Source: JAENVU01 sp963801105
GTDB taxonomy: Bacteria > Actinomycetota > Acidimicrobiia > IMCC26256 > JAENVU01
Assembly: GCA_963801105.1 (NCBI GenBank)
Contig: CAWDDH010000003.1
Location: forward strand, 2,790,001-2,854,000
Length of the DNA stretch: 64,000 bases
Reading direction: 5' to 3'
Position numbers and translations under genes: made by a program. This document shows, piece by piece, positions 35,401 to 42,538 of the stretch (position 1 is the first letter of the stretch; each line of letters begins with the position of its first letter). Below the pieces are notes generated by a model. The model ran no database searches and was not told the DNA's origin. It saw nothing but the letters and a program-made list of their open reading frames with translations.

Positions 35401-38356
35401 CCTCGTTCGCGAAATCGACGAGCGGCGAGAGGATCGCACCGGCCCTGATCTCCAACCTGCCGGCGTTGGTGAGGCTCCCCACCGAGAGACCCGCTCCGGC
35501 TCCGAGCACCACGGTGCCCGCGGCGAGGTTCGAGACCGACCCCGTGAAGCGAGAACCGCCGGTGATCGTCATCGAGCCCGCGTTCTCGAGTGCTGGAACC
35601 GGGGTCCCGAGATCGGTGCGGGCCTCGATGTCTCCGGCGCTCCAGACGATCTGGCCCTCGTTGTGGAGCACACGACCGAGCACGCGGGCAGGCGCGCCCT
35701 GGGGATCGGCGATGGTGAGGGCAGCACCGGCGGCAATGGTCGTGACCCCCGCGCCGCCCCACGACCCACCGGACCAGTGGGTGGGACCGGTGAGGGTGAG
35801 GTCGCCGTCACCGCCGATGGTCCCGGCGTCGAACCACAGGGAGTCGACGTGGTTGAGGCCGCTGCCGAGCCGGAGATATCCGCCGTCGACGATCAGCTCG
35901 GTGACCTCGAGTGCGCCGGCGGCCAACGTGCCGGTACCGGTCAGGCGAAGGACACCCGACAGCCTCGCCGTGCCGTCGACGTTGAGCATGCCACCGGCGA
36001 TCTCGAGCGAACTCGGGCTCCCGCCACCGGTGGGCGCGAGCATCGTGAGCGACGCGACGTCCAGATCGCCGCCGTCGTAGACGATGTCGAAGCCCGCCGG
36101 GATGCAGACGTCGTGGCCCGATGCGGGCAGGAGGTCGTTGCTCCAGTTCGCCGCCTCTTGCCAGCTCGATGTGGCGCCGCCGCCGTCCCACGTACGGCAC
36201 GGCAGCACGCCGTCGATCCCCAGCACCACATTGCCGTTGGGGCCGTCATAGGACAGCACGAAGCTCCCGCCGTTGCCCAGATCGACGCCGACACCCGTCG
36301 TTGTCGCGAACGATCCCACCAACGCGGCGGCGTCCACGATGACGTACCCCTCGGAACCATCGGGTACGAAGGGACCCACGGTGGCGACCGCCAGCGTGCC
36401 GTCCAGGTGTGCGGTACCACCCACCACGGCAGCGCCGTAGGCGGCGTCGGAAACCTCGACGATGTACCGGCCGGTGCCGGACTGGGTGAGGTCGCCGTCG
36501 ACCGTGAGCCGGGCACCCGGCTTCAGGCGGACGGTTGCGCCACTGAAGAAGGACGACGACGTTGCGCTCGCACCTGACTCCACGATCAGTGTTCCGCCGG
36601 TGAGGGTGGTGGTGGCGACGTCGTAGGTGGCGCCGGCGGCGATGGTGTATACGGGCGTGAATCCGCGCATCTCGACGGTGGTGTCGGTCGCGCCCGGTAC
36701 TGCCGAAGCGATCGTTCCGGTCGCGGTGACGGTGACCTCACCATTGCCGTCGAAGATCACACCGGCGCCGTTGGCCAACACCAACGAGCCGTTCACCGTA
36801 CCGGTGCGTACCAGGAACGTCTGGCTGATGGGGCCGTCCACCGTCCAGGTCCCGTCCAGCACCAGATCGAGGTTCGACATCGCGAACCGGTTCGTCTCGG
36901 TCACCGAACCCGACGAACCGACCCGGACCGTCGGCCGCGTCCGACCCGCCGGTGGATCGATCGCGTAGAACCCCTGACCGCTGTTGTCGATACTGATGAC
37001 CGCATCGCCGTCGAGCGTGAGATCCGCGGTCTCCGAGCCGCCATCGGCCGCAAGATTCACCGATCCGCCCGTCCACGACAGCGGCCCCTCGACCAGGAGA
37101 TCGGTCCGCAACGTGTGGATGTTCCCCAGCCACGACGACGACCCCGACACCGTCACGTCCCCCGGGCCGACGAACTCACCACCACCCCACACCAACTCAC
37201 CCACCGACATCGGCCCCACGTTCGACAACACCCCACCACCAACCGTCAACCGGGGGAACGTGTGGGGATCGGAGATCACGAAGGTTCCGCCGGTGAGGGT
37301 GGTGGTGGCGACGTCGTAGGTGGCGCCGGCGGCGATGGTGTATACGGGCGTGAATCCGCGCATCTCGACGGTGGTGTCGGTCGCGCCCGGTACTGCCGAA
37401 GCGATCGTTCCGGTCGCGGTGACGGTGACCTCACCATTGCCGTCGAAGATCACACCGGCGCCGTTGGCCAACACCAACGAGCCGTTCACCGTACCGGTGC
37501 GTACCAGGAACGTCTGGCTGATGGGGCCGTCCACCGTCCAGGTCCCGTCCAGCACCAGATCGAGGTTCGACATCGCGAACCGGTTCGTCTCGGTCACCGA
37601 ACCCGACGAACCGACCCGGACCGTCGGCCGCGTCCGACCCGCCGGTGGATCGATCGCGTAGAACCCCTGACCGCTGTTGTCGATACTGATGACCGCATCG
37701 CCGTCGAGCGTGAGATCCGCGGTCTCCGAGCCGCCATCGGCCGCAAGATTCACCGATCCGCCCGTCCACGACAGCGGCCCCTCGACCAGGAGATCGGTCC
37801 GCAACGTGTGGATGTTCCCCAGCCACGACGACGACCCCGACACCGTCACGTCCCCCGGGCCGACGAACTCACCACCACCCCACACCAACTCACCCACCGA
37901 CATCGGCCCCACGTTCGACAACACCCCACCACCAACCGTCAACCGCCCGATCGTCGACTGGGTTCCGGTGGCGAGCGCCCCCGTGGTGTTCACCGTGGCC
38001 AACGCCGCATCGAACACGCCGGCGACGTCGAGCGTCGTAGAGGAGGGAACCTCGAGGGTCGCCGCGTCGAGAACGAGCCCTGCGACACCGACGGCGCCGA
38101 CGACCTGGACTACGGCACCGCTGGGGACACACGGGGTATCGGCCGGCGCGGGGAGCGCGGCGGTCGACCAGTTGGCGGGGTCGTCCCAGAGCGGCGTGCC
38201 GGCGCCACCGGTCCACGCGATCGTGCAGGGTTCCGCCGCCCCGGCCGGCGGGACGAGCCCAGAGGTCGACGGGAGCGTGCTCGCAACCACGCCGACGACG
38301 ATCGCGGTGGCGACGCGAGACAAGACCCCCTGCCGGCACCCCCCGGTTTCCCGCAC
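32495..38356 (-). CDS. giant secreted multi-domain protein (beta-helix-like repeats, four Calx-beta, HYR, Ig-like)
   Basis: 1953 residues. Signal peptide (about 1-41). A W-T-G-G...W-D-D-P-A-N-W-S module opens residues 44-130 and recurs as W-D-G-G...W-Q-E-A-A-N-W-S near 730, a pattern typical of secreted beta-helix or adhesin proteins. Residues 138-358 and 369-589 are exact copies. Approximate later domains: Calx-beta 1 (1075-1189), 2 (1190-1315), 3 (1316-1440), 4 (1441-1560); HYR (1560-1645); Ig-like linker (1645-1735); cadherin-like/Big domain with V-L-T-N-D and F-T-Y-Q-P-A-K-G-F-A-G-V-D-T-F-E-Y-T (1737-1827); C-terminal two-Cys sandwich. No LPxTG, membrane helix or cell-wall repeat, so it is either released or held by partners. 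GTG 38356 follows GGGGGAGGTG. A likely surface adhesin or matrix protein. Confidence 0.85.
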   Translation of the reverse strand: MRETGGCRQGVLSRVATAIVVGVVASTLPSTSGLVPPAGAAEPCTIAWTGGAGTPLWDDPANWSTAALPAPADTPCVPSGAVVQVVGAVGVAGLVLDAATLEVPSSTTLDVAGVFDAALATVNTTGALATGTQSTIGRLTVGGGVLSNVGPMSVGELVWGGGEFVGPGDVTVSGSSSWLGNIHTLRTDLLVEGPLSWTGGSVNLAADGGSETADLTLDGDAVISIDNSGQGFYAIDPPAGRTRPTVRVGSSGSVTETNRFAMSNLDLVLDGTWTVDGPISQTFLVRTGTVNGSLVLANGAGVIFDGNGEVTVTATGTIASAVPGATDTTVEMRGFTPVYTIAAGATYDVATTTLTGGTFVISDPHTFPRLTVGGGVLSNVGPMSVGELVWGGGEFVGPGDVTVSGSSSWLGNIHTLRTDLLVEGPLSWTGGSVNLAADGGSETADLTLDGDAVISIDNSGQGFYAIDPPAGRTRPTVRVGSSGSVTETNRFAMSNLDLVLDGTWTVDGPISQTFLVRTGTVNGSLVLANGAGVIFDGNGEVTVTATGTIASAVPGATDTTVEMRGFTPVYTIAAGATYDVATTTLTGGTLIVESGASATSSSFFSGATVRLKPGARLTVDGDLTQSGTGRYIVEVSDAAYGAAVVGGTAHLDGTLAVATVGPFVPDGSEGYVIVDAAALVGSFATTTGVGVDLGNGGSFVLSYDGPNGNVVLGIDGVLPCRTWDGGGATSSWQEAANWSNDLLPASGHDVCIPAGFDIVYDGGDLDVASLTMLAPTGGGSPSSLEIAGGMLNVDGTARLSGVLRLTGTGTLAAGALEVTELIVDGGYLRLGSGLNHVDSLWFDAGTIGGDGDLTLTGPTHWSGGSWGGAGVTTIAAGAALTIADPQGAPARVLGRVLHNEGQIVWSAGDIEARTDLGTPVPALENAGSMTITGGSRFTGSVSNLAAGTVVLGAGAGLSVGSLTNAGRLEIRAGAILSPLVDFANEASGELAVAIYGSSTLDTGQILLPGGTAHLAGTLALDVLDSSASFIAPLTVIDAADIAGEFDAVVGADLSDGKRIEVIYDVVNGDVVLNIPADLFVADGATGEGDAGVLVVRVDLDQPAQRDVDLVLAASGGTAIAGEDFILPPGTTIHVPAGSLNASVSIDVVDDAIREPDETVEFAVSYADPASASYLRIVDPVGTYTIADDDPMPTMSFLDGTVGEAATPGDPSTMWPEIVLSAPLLQDTSVRIVATAGTATVSPDLVFSAGEDLVDPAVAPGLVLIPAGTTAVRLELTVFADDLVEGDEYLDLALDEIDLSLVIPLDTVAQLTLEDADGTVSLDFHDGAVAEGVPYSAEVGWPTLSLSAPLTTDLSVAVEAIGGTATVSADPFEPGTDIVDPSIFPGMVTIPAGATSVAVPIVSVTDGLSEGDEFVSLRAAVDAADAGRVTVADDIAELVVWDLDDAPSAVVSVDPLTVNEASGSVDMTARLSMPLPERTSFSVDVFALSDAEATGTSPNVVFEAGQTEQRFGMNIIDDLLSESDEELPLRASPFDMTTLAFVDTAVDLGPLTIIDNDGRRTDSTPPTVQQHANMTVLTTEPVGSSVPVTYTVVASDDVDPSPVVSCTPGSGSPFEVGQTTTVSCQARDNAFNYSASMSFEVAVSVAPVAPSRSVIPVRSTTLLRMGGLAPRSRVVATLFSEPIALGETVADADGNVELEVTIPPEAVVGDHHIELAGVSTDGAIVKAVVAVTVTPSGMADSYDGTQDVLLSVDAPGVLTNDPPEANGPVVVTSHDATSQFGGEVAVGADGSFTYQPAKGFAGVDTFEYTIGDDTGTLDTIAVTILVSATSNRGVSVEFERLDLEEASVAGSVKIANDGPAPSQVDAVEILVEYRNGKRWTAVTLVEDTCVLDPAPAFLVSETTTVRFSNCVLASPIPQGASVRVTANVHIFGRIGGRGHADGWFSARASEKLSS
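36591..37252 (-). repeat. 662-bp direct repeat, copy 2 (C-terminal copy)
   Basis: Appears identical base for base to 37284-37945. Period 693 bp, exactly 231 codons, so the frame is kept. Encodes residues about 369-589 of the giant secreted protein. Confidence 0.92.
37284..37945 (-). repeat. 662-bp direct repeat, copy 1 (N-terminal copy)
   Basis: Partner of the copy at 36591-37252, separated from it by a 31-bp non-repeated linker. Encodes residues about 138-358. Confidence 0.92.
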
Positions 38357-38382
38357 GCGTGCACACCTCCCCCGGCCCGGTG

Positions 38383-38398
38383 CGGGGCTCCCGCCCCG
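38383..38398 (-). promoter_or_regulatory. leader hairpin of the giant secreted protein gene
   Basis: CGGGGC / GCCCCG, a 6-bp stem with a 4-nt loop between a possible -10 (TACACA at 38404-38409, minus strand) and the Shine-Dalgarno. It could stabilise the long mRNA or control its translation. Confidence 0.3.
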
Positions 38399-38468
38399 AG
38401 AATTGTGTAGCAGACGTGAAGGGCGTCGCGCTCCGTCCGCCCCATCACCGGGTGGCGGGCACCCCTTG

Positions 38469-38828
38469 TCAGGGCTTGGTGGAGCGGCGGCGAGAGTTGT
38501 TGCGCGGTTCGGTCCGGTTCTTGGCGTCGGTCAGCTGGCGGATGAGATCGTCACGCACCTCGCTCAACGCCGCTCCGAACTCCGGCTCGGTCGACGTGGC
38601 CACCAGACGGGGTTGGCCGGCGATCCAGGCCTCGAGCGTCGTGTGCTGACTGGGAGTGGCTCGCTCCTTGATCGTGAGCTGCAGCTCGACGGTCCCAGCC
38701 GGGAACGATCGAAGACGCGCGTCGAGGCTCGCCCAGTGCTCGACGATTTCGGGACGTTCCGTGGGGACGAGCCCACTTCCCAACCGCAAGCTCGCTTCGA
38801 CAGTCGCAGTCTCGTCTCGCTGATCCAT
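38469..38828 (-). CDS. HPF/RaiA-like ribosome-associated small protein
   Basis: 119 residues. An N-terminal strand rich in acidic residues, a central G-T-V-E-L-Q-L-T-I-K-E-R segment and helices (A-L-S-E-V-R-D-D-L-I-R-Q-L-T-D-A-K) followed by a very basic tail (N-N-S-R-R-R-S-T-K-P). The beta-alpha layout matches the S30AE/HPF N-domain family that binds the 30S decoding channel, although conservation is weak. It lies 26 bp downstream of the baeRF gene on the same strand, an association that supports the call. GGGGAG precedes the ATG. Confidence 0.6.
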   Translation of the reverse strand: MDQRDETATVEASLRLGSGLVPTERPEIVEHWASLDARLRSFPAGTVELQLTIKERATPSQHTTLEAWIAGQPRLVATSTEPEFGAALSEVRDDLIRQLTDAKNRTEPRNNSRRRSTKP

Positions 38829-38854
38829 TCATGCTCCCCGTGTCATCGAACAAG

Positions 38855-40006
38855 TCAGTAGCGCAACAAGGCGCCGGCAACCGCGCCGATCGCCGCCGCG
38901 TCGACAACGCGGACCGTGCCGCCACAGCCCAACGTGTCGAACACCGCACGGTCGACGAGGTCCTCGCACGCGATCGACGGCTCGCTGGCCCTGATCACCG
39001 TGCCGTCATCGGGATCGATCCGACCCCACTCCGGCGGCGCTTCAGCAACGAAGAGAGTGTCGACCCGGCCCTCGCGGGCCCGAACAACGATCTCGTCGAC
39101 CGCGGTGATCGAGCGCCCGGTCCCCAGCGTGTCGTGAAAGTGGTGCAGCTCGCCGTCACGGCGCTCTGCCAGGAGCGACTCGACGAGCGCCCATGCCGGA
39201 GCGTGCAACTCGGCCGGCGTCCGATGCTCAGGGTTGCCTTCGACCACCCCGTCCACCAGATGCGCGTACTGCGTCACGGACTGATAGATCGGCAGGTAGT
39301 AGCCGACACATGCCAGCACCAACGGGCTGTGCTCATCACCGAGCCGCTCGACCACCGCCTGGTCGACCGCGCGAAGGAAGCGCTCGACTTCGGCCTTGTC
39401 GATCTCGTCCCCGGCACCGTGGCCGTGGAACTGCGCCTCCCCGCCTGCGGAGCGGTACTGCAGTTGGCGCTGGTGATCTTCGTTCGCCAGGGTCTGGACC
39501 ATCGAACCGACGACCGGACCTGGCACCATCTCGCCGATCGTGTCGCGCGTCGCTTCGAACAGGCGCACCGTGTTCTGACTCAGGGCGAGGACGAAGAACG
39601 CCTCGTCGCCCAACACGGCGGGCAGCAGGGGCCGGACCCGGAACGACGCCGCCACCGTGGCCTCCGCGGCCAGCGGTCGCGACACCCGAAACCGCGCGAA
39701 GCGGCCTGGCGCCGAAAATGCCGCCAACCCGTCGGCCTGGTGCTGCCAGAACACGCGGTCCTCCGACAGCGCACGCAACGGAATCAACACGTCGTCGATG
39801 ACACCATCTGGTACTGCGTCCGCGCGCAGGTCTCCCGCGGCCCTGTCGATCAGATTCCGCAAGCGAACCGGGTCCTGCTGGGTCTCGGGGCCGAAGCGAT
39901 GCGTCGGCATGAACAGCGACACGCAGGGTCCATCGCCAGACGCCAGGTGGGCGATGTCCGCGACCGACACGCCGTCGATCTCGCCCGTCACGCCCCGCTT
40001 CACCAT
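38855..40006 (-). CDS. bacterial archaeo-eukaryotic release-factor-like protein (baeRF family)
   Basis: 383 residues: an N-terminal domain with P-C-V-S-L-F-M-P-T-H-R-x-G-x-E-x-x-Q-D-P, the start typical of baeRF3-like proteins; a middle RNase-H-like domain around L-V-L-A-C-V-G-Y-Y-L-P-I-Y; and a C-terminal L7Ae-like domain with V-D-T-L-F-V-A. It is related to eRF1/Pelota and proposed to act in ribosome rescue or hibernation. The paired HPF-like gene supports a ribosome role. The ATG has TAGGGT 6 nt upstream (leaderless). Divergent from the hydrolase gene. Confidence 0.78.
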   Translation of the reverse strand: MVKRGVTGEIDGVSVADIAHLASGDGPCVSLFMPTHRFGPETQQDPVRLRNLIDRAAGDLRADAVPDGVIDDVLIPLRALSEDRVFWQHQADGLAAFSAPGRFARFRVSRPLAAEATVAASFRVRPLLPAVLGDEAFFVLALSQNTVRLFEATRDTIGEMVPGPVVGSMVQTLANEDHQRQLQYRSAGGEAQFHGHGAGDEIDKAEVERFLRAVDQAVVERLGDEHSPLVLACVGYYLPIYQSVTQYAHLVDGVVEGNPEHRTPAELHAPAWALVESLLAERRDGELHHFHDTLGTGRSITAVDEIVVRAREGRVDTLFVAEAPPEWGRIDPDDGTVIRASEPSIACEDLVDRAVFDTLGCGGTVRVVDAAAIGAVAGALLRY

Positions 40007-40012
40007 GATCTC

Positions 40013-40018
40013 ACCCTA
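40013..40018 (-). promoter_or_regulatory. putative -10 element of leaderless baeRF-HPF operon
   Basis: TAGGGT on the minus strand, 6 nt before the ATG at 40006. Confidence 0.5.
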
Positions 40019-40138
40019 CTTCCCGCCTTCGAACCGGGACGCACGCCCGGCGCGAAGAAGCGGTACCCGCGAAAGAAGGCCGCAGTGGAAGCCGGCGCCA
40101 GGAGCCCACGCGAATCGGATCGCTGCAAGAGTGATGCG

Positions 40139-40858
40139 ATGTCCACGTTCGTTCTCGTCCACGGCGCGATGCACGGCGGGTGGTGCTGGCGCGAGGTCCA
40201 GCGCCGCCTCGAAGAGGCCGGGCACACTGTTCACACCCCGACGCTGACGGGGCAGGGCGAGCGCAGGCACCTGCTCACGAGGGACGTGGGCATCGCTACG
40301 CACGTCGGCGATCTCACTGAGCTGCTCTGGTTCGAGGACCTGCGCGATGTCGTGCTCGGTGTGCACAGCTACGCCGGTGTGCTCGCCGGTCCCGTCGTGG
40401 AACAGGCCGACGGCCGGATCCGCAAGGTCGCGTATCTCGGGGCGTTCCTGACCGGCTCCGGGGAGAGCCTCCTCGACGTCGAACCTGAGGCCACCGCCCG
40501 GCGATACCTCGAGCTGGCGGACTCGGCCGGCGACGGCTGGCGGGTGCCGGCCTCACCGGCGTTCCTCGATCAGTGGGGCGTGACCGATCCGGACGATCGG
40601 GCCTGGGTGGGGCCGAGGTTGACGGACTTCCCCCTCCGCTGCTGCAAAGAACCGGCGGTGTTCTCGCCCGACGCGCTCGCTGCCGTTCCCTGCGCGTACA
40701 TCCGACACACCGACCCCCCGCTCCCCAGCCTGGAGCGATCGTGGCGACGGGCCGAGGCCGGCGGGGCGGAGATGTTCGACATCGCGTCCGGGCACGACAT
40801 GATGATCGCCCGGCCCGCGGAGACCGCCAGGCTCCTCGAGGTGATCGGCAGCTCCTGA
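40139..40858 (+). CDS. alpha/beta hydrolase (esterase-like)
   Basis: 239 residues. F-V-L-V-H-G-A-M-H-G-G-W-C-W (oxyanion region), nucleophile elbow G-V-H-S-Y-A-G (Ser about 79), and the catalytic His in A-S-G-H-D-M-M near the C-terminus; similar to plant-type methyl-ketone/salicylate esterase-like hydrolases (RsbQ/EstC group). No signal peptide. Starts at ATG 40139; 132 bp separate it from the divergent baeRF gene. Confidence 0.85.
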   Translation: MSTFVLVHGAMHGGWCWREVQRRLEEAGHTVHTPTLTGQGERRHLLTRDVGIATHVGDLTELLWFEDLRDVVLGVHSYAGVLAGPVVEQADGRIRKVAYLGAFLTGSGESLLDVEPEATARRYLELADSAGDGWRVPASPAFLDQWGVTDPDDRAWVGPRLTDFPLRCCKEPAVFSPDALAAVPCAYIRHTDPPLPSLERSWRRAEAGGAEMFDIASGHDMMIARPAETARLLEVIGSS

Positions 40859-40991
40859 CCGCGAGTGCTCCCCCGCGGTTGCGTTCGGCTCAACGTGAGG
40901 ACGACACGTTCCTCCTCCCGGGTGATCTCCGAACGGTTCCGCAACCGGTCTTCACAGGGGTGGGCCTGTCGTCCACGCGGGATCGGGCCGC

Positions 40992-41417
40992 TCAGTCCTC
41001 GATGTGTCCCGGTCCGATCCGCTCTATGCCGGCGCGCATGGCCAGCAGCTTCTCAGGCGAATGACCGACCCACTCGACCAGCTCACCGACGACGCGCACC
41101 GGCTCGACGCTACGGAACGACTGCGTCGGATTCCCAGGAAACTTCTTGTTCGTGACATTGGGGTCGTCTTCGAACTCGCCAGTCGGCTCGACGACGTAGA
41201 TTCTCCCGCGGCCTTCACCGGCGGCGAGTTCGGCTCCCCAGGTCGCAGCGTCGACGGTCGCGGTGAAGTAGATGTAGTTCATCACCCGGCCCTCTTCGAA
41301 GTTCGACTCACGGCCGGCAACCAGCATCTCGCCCACGGCGAGGTCCGCCTTCGTGCCGTGCAGGTACACGCCAGGCTCGTACACCTCGAAGGGCACCGGC
41401 TCGCGCTCTTCGCTCAC
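40992..41417 (-). CDS. arr: rifampin ADP-ribosyltransferase
   Basis: 141 residues, the exact family size. Y-L-H-G-T-K-A-D-L (NAD-binding His), Y-I-Y-F-T-A-T-V-D-A-A-x-W-G-A-E-L-A (Tyr), G-R-I-Y-V-V-E-P-T-G-x-F-E-D-D-P-N (Asp) and K-K-F-P-G-N-P-T-x-S-x-R-S are all present. ADP-ribosylates rifamycins, giving intrinsic resistance in soil actinobacteria. The GTG at 41417 is chosen because homologues start here and TAGCAT lies 7 nt upstream; the longer reading upstream is antisense to the VapB-like gene. Confidence 0.92.
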   Translation of the reverse strand: MSEEREPVPFEVYEPGVYLHGTKADLAVGEMLVAGRESNFEEGRVMNYIYFTATVDAATWGAELAAGEGRGRIYVVEPTGEFEDDPNVTNKKFPGNPTQSFRSVEPVRVVGELVEWVGHSPEKLLAMRAGIERIGPGHIED

Positions 41418-41424
41418 GAATGTG

Positions 41425-41430
41425 ATGCTA
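41425..41430 (-). promoter_or_regulatory. putative -10 element of leaderless arr
   Basis: TAGCAT on the minus strand, 7 nt before GTG 41417. It overlaps the first codons of the divergent antitoxin-like gene. Confidence 0.5.
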
Positions 41431-41652
41431 CCGCCAAGGTTCACGACGACACCGCGACCAGCAAGCTGCTCGACGTTCACGATCACGAGCAATGGTGAAC
41501 CCGTCGGCGAGCTCACGCCCTTGCGTCGTCGGCGCTTCATCAGCGCCGCTGCGGTGATCGACACCTTCAGCGCAGCCCCAGCGATCGACGCAGACGGGTT
41601 CCGACGAGACCTCGATGATCTGGCCGGCCAGGACATCGAACCTCGTGCCTGA
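41425..41652 (+). CDS. VapB/Phd-like antitoxin, N-terminus possibly damaged
   Basis: 75 residues if ATG 41425 is used. From residue 20 on it looks like a Phd-fold antitoxin: F-T-I-T-S-N-G-E-P-V-G-E-L-T-P-L-R-R-R-R-F, then D-G-F-R-R-D-L-D-D-L-A-G-Q-D-I. The first 18 residues (Pro/Thr-rich) do not fit, while another frame in the same place reads T-A-T-S-K-L-L-D-V, the expected N-terminal helix. So a small deletion/frameshift, or a start not yet found, is likely. It overlaps the toxin gene by 8 bases. Confidence 0.5.
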   Translation: MLPPRFTTTPRPASCSTFTITSNGEPVGELTPLRRRRFISAAAVIDTFSAAPAIDADGFRRDLDDLAGQDIEPRA

Positions 41653-42058
41653 CCGTCCTCGGCCCGAGCGAGGACTCCTCGACACCAGCGTCGTGATCGA
41701 CCTCGAACGCATCTCCGCTGACGAACTTCCTCCCGAAGTCGCGATCAGCGCGATCACTATGGCCGAGCTCACGGCCGGGCCTCACGCGACGACCGATCCA
41801 GCGGAACGGGGCCGGCGCCAGGATCGGCTGCAGCGAACGGAGGCGGCATTCGATCCGCTGCCCTTCAGCACAGAAGCCGCCCGTGCCTATGGACGCGTCC
41901 TTGCCGCGATCGCTGCCCCAGGACGCAAGCCGAGAGGAGCACGCACCGTCGACCTGCTCATCGCAGCGACTGCTTTGGCAGAAGAGCTCCCCCTGTACAC
42001 CCGCAACCCCGACGACTTCCGCGCCCTCGATGGGATCGTTGACGTCATCCGCATCTGA
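41645..42058 (+). CDS. PIN-domain toxin (VapC family ribonuclease)
   Basis: 137 residues. All four PIN acidic positions are visible: L-L-D-T-S-V-V-I-D (Asp), M-A-E-L-T-A-G (Glu), R-T-V-D-L-L-I-A-A-T-A (Asp) and T-R-N-P-D-D-F (Asp). A Mg2+-dependent tRNA/rRNA endonuclease toxin. The GTG at 41645 overlaps the antitoxin stop, the usual layout; an in-frame ATG 30 bases upstream is less likely. Confidence 0.87.
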   Translation: MPDRPRPERGLLDTSVVIDLERISADELPPEVAISAITMAELTAGPHATTDPAERGRRQDRLQRTEAAFDPLPFSTEAARAYGRVLAAIAAPGRKPRGARTVDLLIAATALAEELPLYTRNPDDFRALDGIVDVIRI

Positions 42059-42538
42059 CCGGTCCGCGACTCCCCATTACGTGACGAAGGTCGAGCTCCG
42101 GCGCTGCGGCGGGTTCGTTCCCGGCCGAACCGCGCAGGAAAGGTCGGCCATCAACTCGACCAGCGATCGAGATGCAGGGTGAGTCGTCGCCGTACCCAAC
42201 ACATCGACCACTTTGGAACCTTGTTTGAGGGCGTACCGGGGCGGACCGGTTCTTCCGTGTCGGAGGAACGCTCGGTTCTGGTAGCCCACCGGCCGCGCTC
42301 ACCGGATCGCTATTCGTTCCACGGTTGCAACTCCGCTCGACCATGAGATCCGGGCAGGGAGCGATGTGATCGGGAGTCGCCCAGCGGCCTGACACATTGG
42401 CGAGCCGTTGGCTCCATCGGGTCGCGACGAAGAGCGCGGCCGAGTCTCCGGGATTGCCGGATCCGCTTGGAAGAGAGACGGCACGGTGGTGTGGTTTGTC
42501 ACGGCGCGCGGCCGCCGTTCGAGGACCGACGATGCGCC
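42059..42538. other. 480-bp intergenic region, no feature recognised
   Basis: No frame here has the bias of the neighbouring genes, and no tRNA, repeat or promoter-like hexamer next to a start was found. A short frame on the minus strand (42045-42395) has no recognisable domain and a composition unlike its neighbours; it may be decayed coding DNA next to the toxin pair. Confidence 0.4.

Noticed and set aside
36591..37945. The 662-bp repeats as a CRISPR or mobile element.
   Set aside because: They are coding, in frame with the adhesin, too long for CRISPR, with no transposase or terminal repeats.
32495..38356. Calling the giant protein an autotransporter.
   Set aside because: No C-terminal beta-barrel, and the organism is an actinobacterium without the Gram-negative outer membrane that system needs.
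42045..42395. Minus-strand frame in the 480-bp gap beside VapC.
   Set aside because: No family, atypical composition and no promoter or ribosome site; not supported as a gene.
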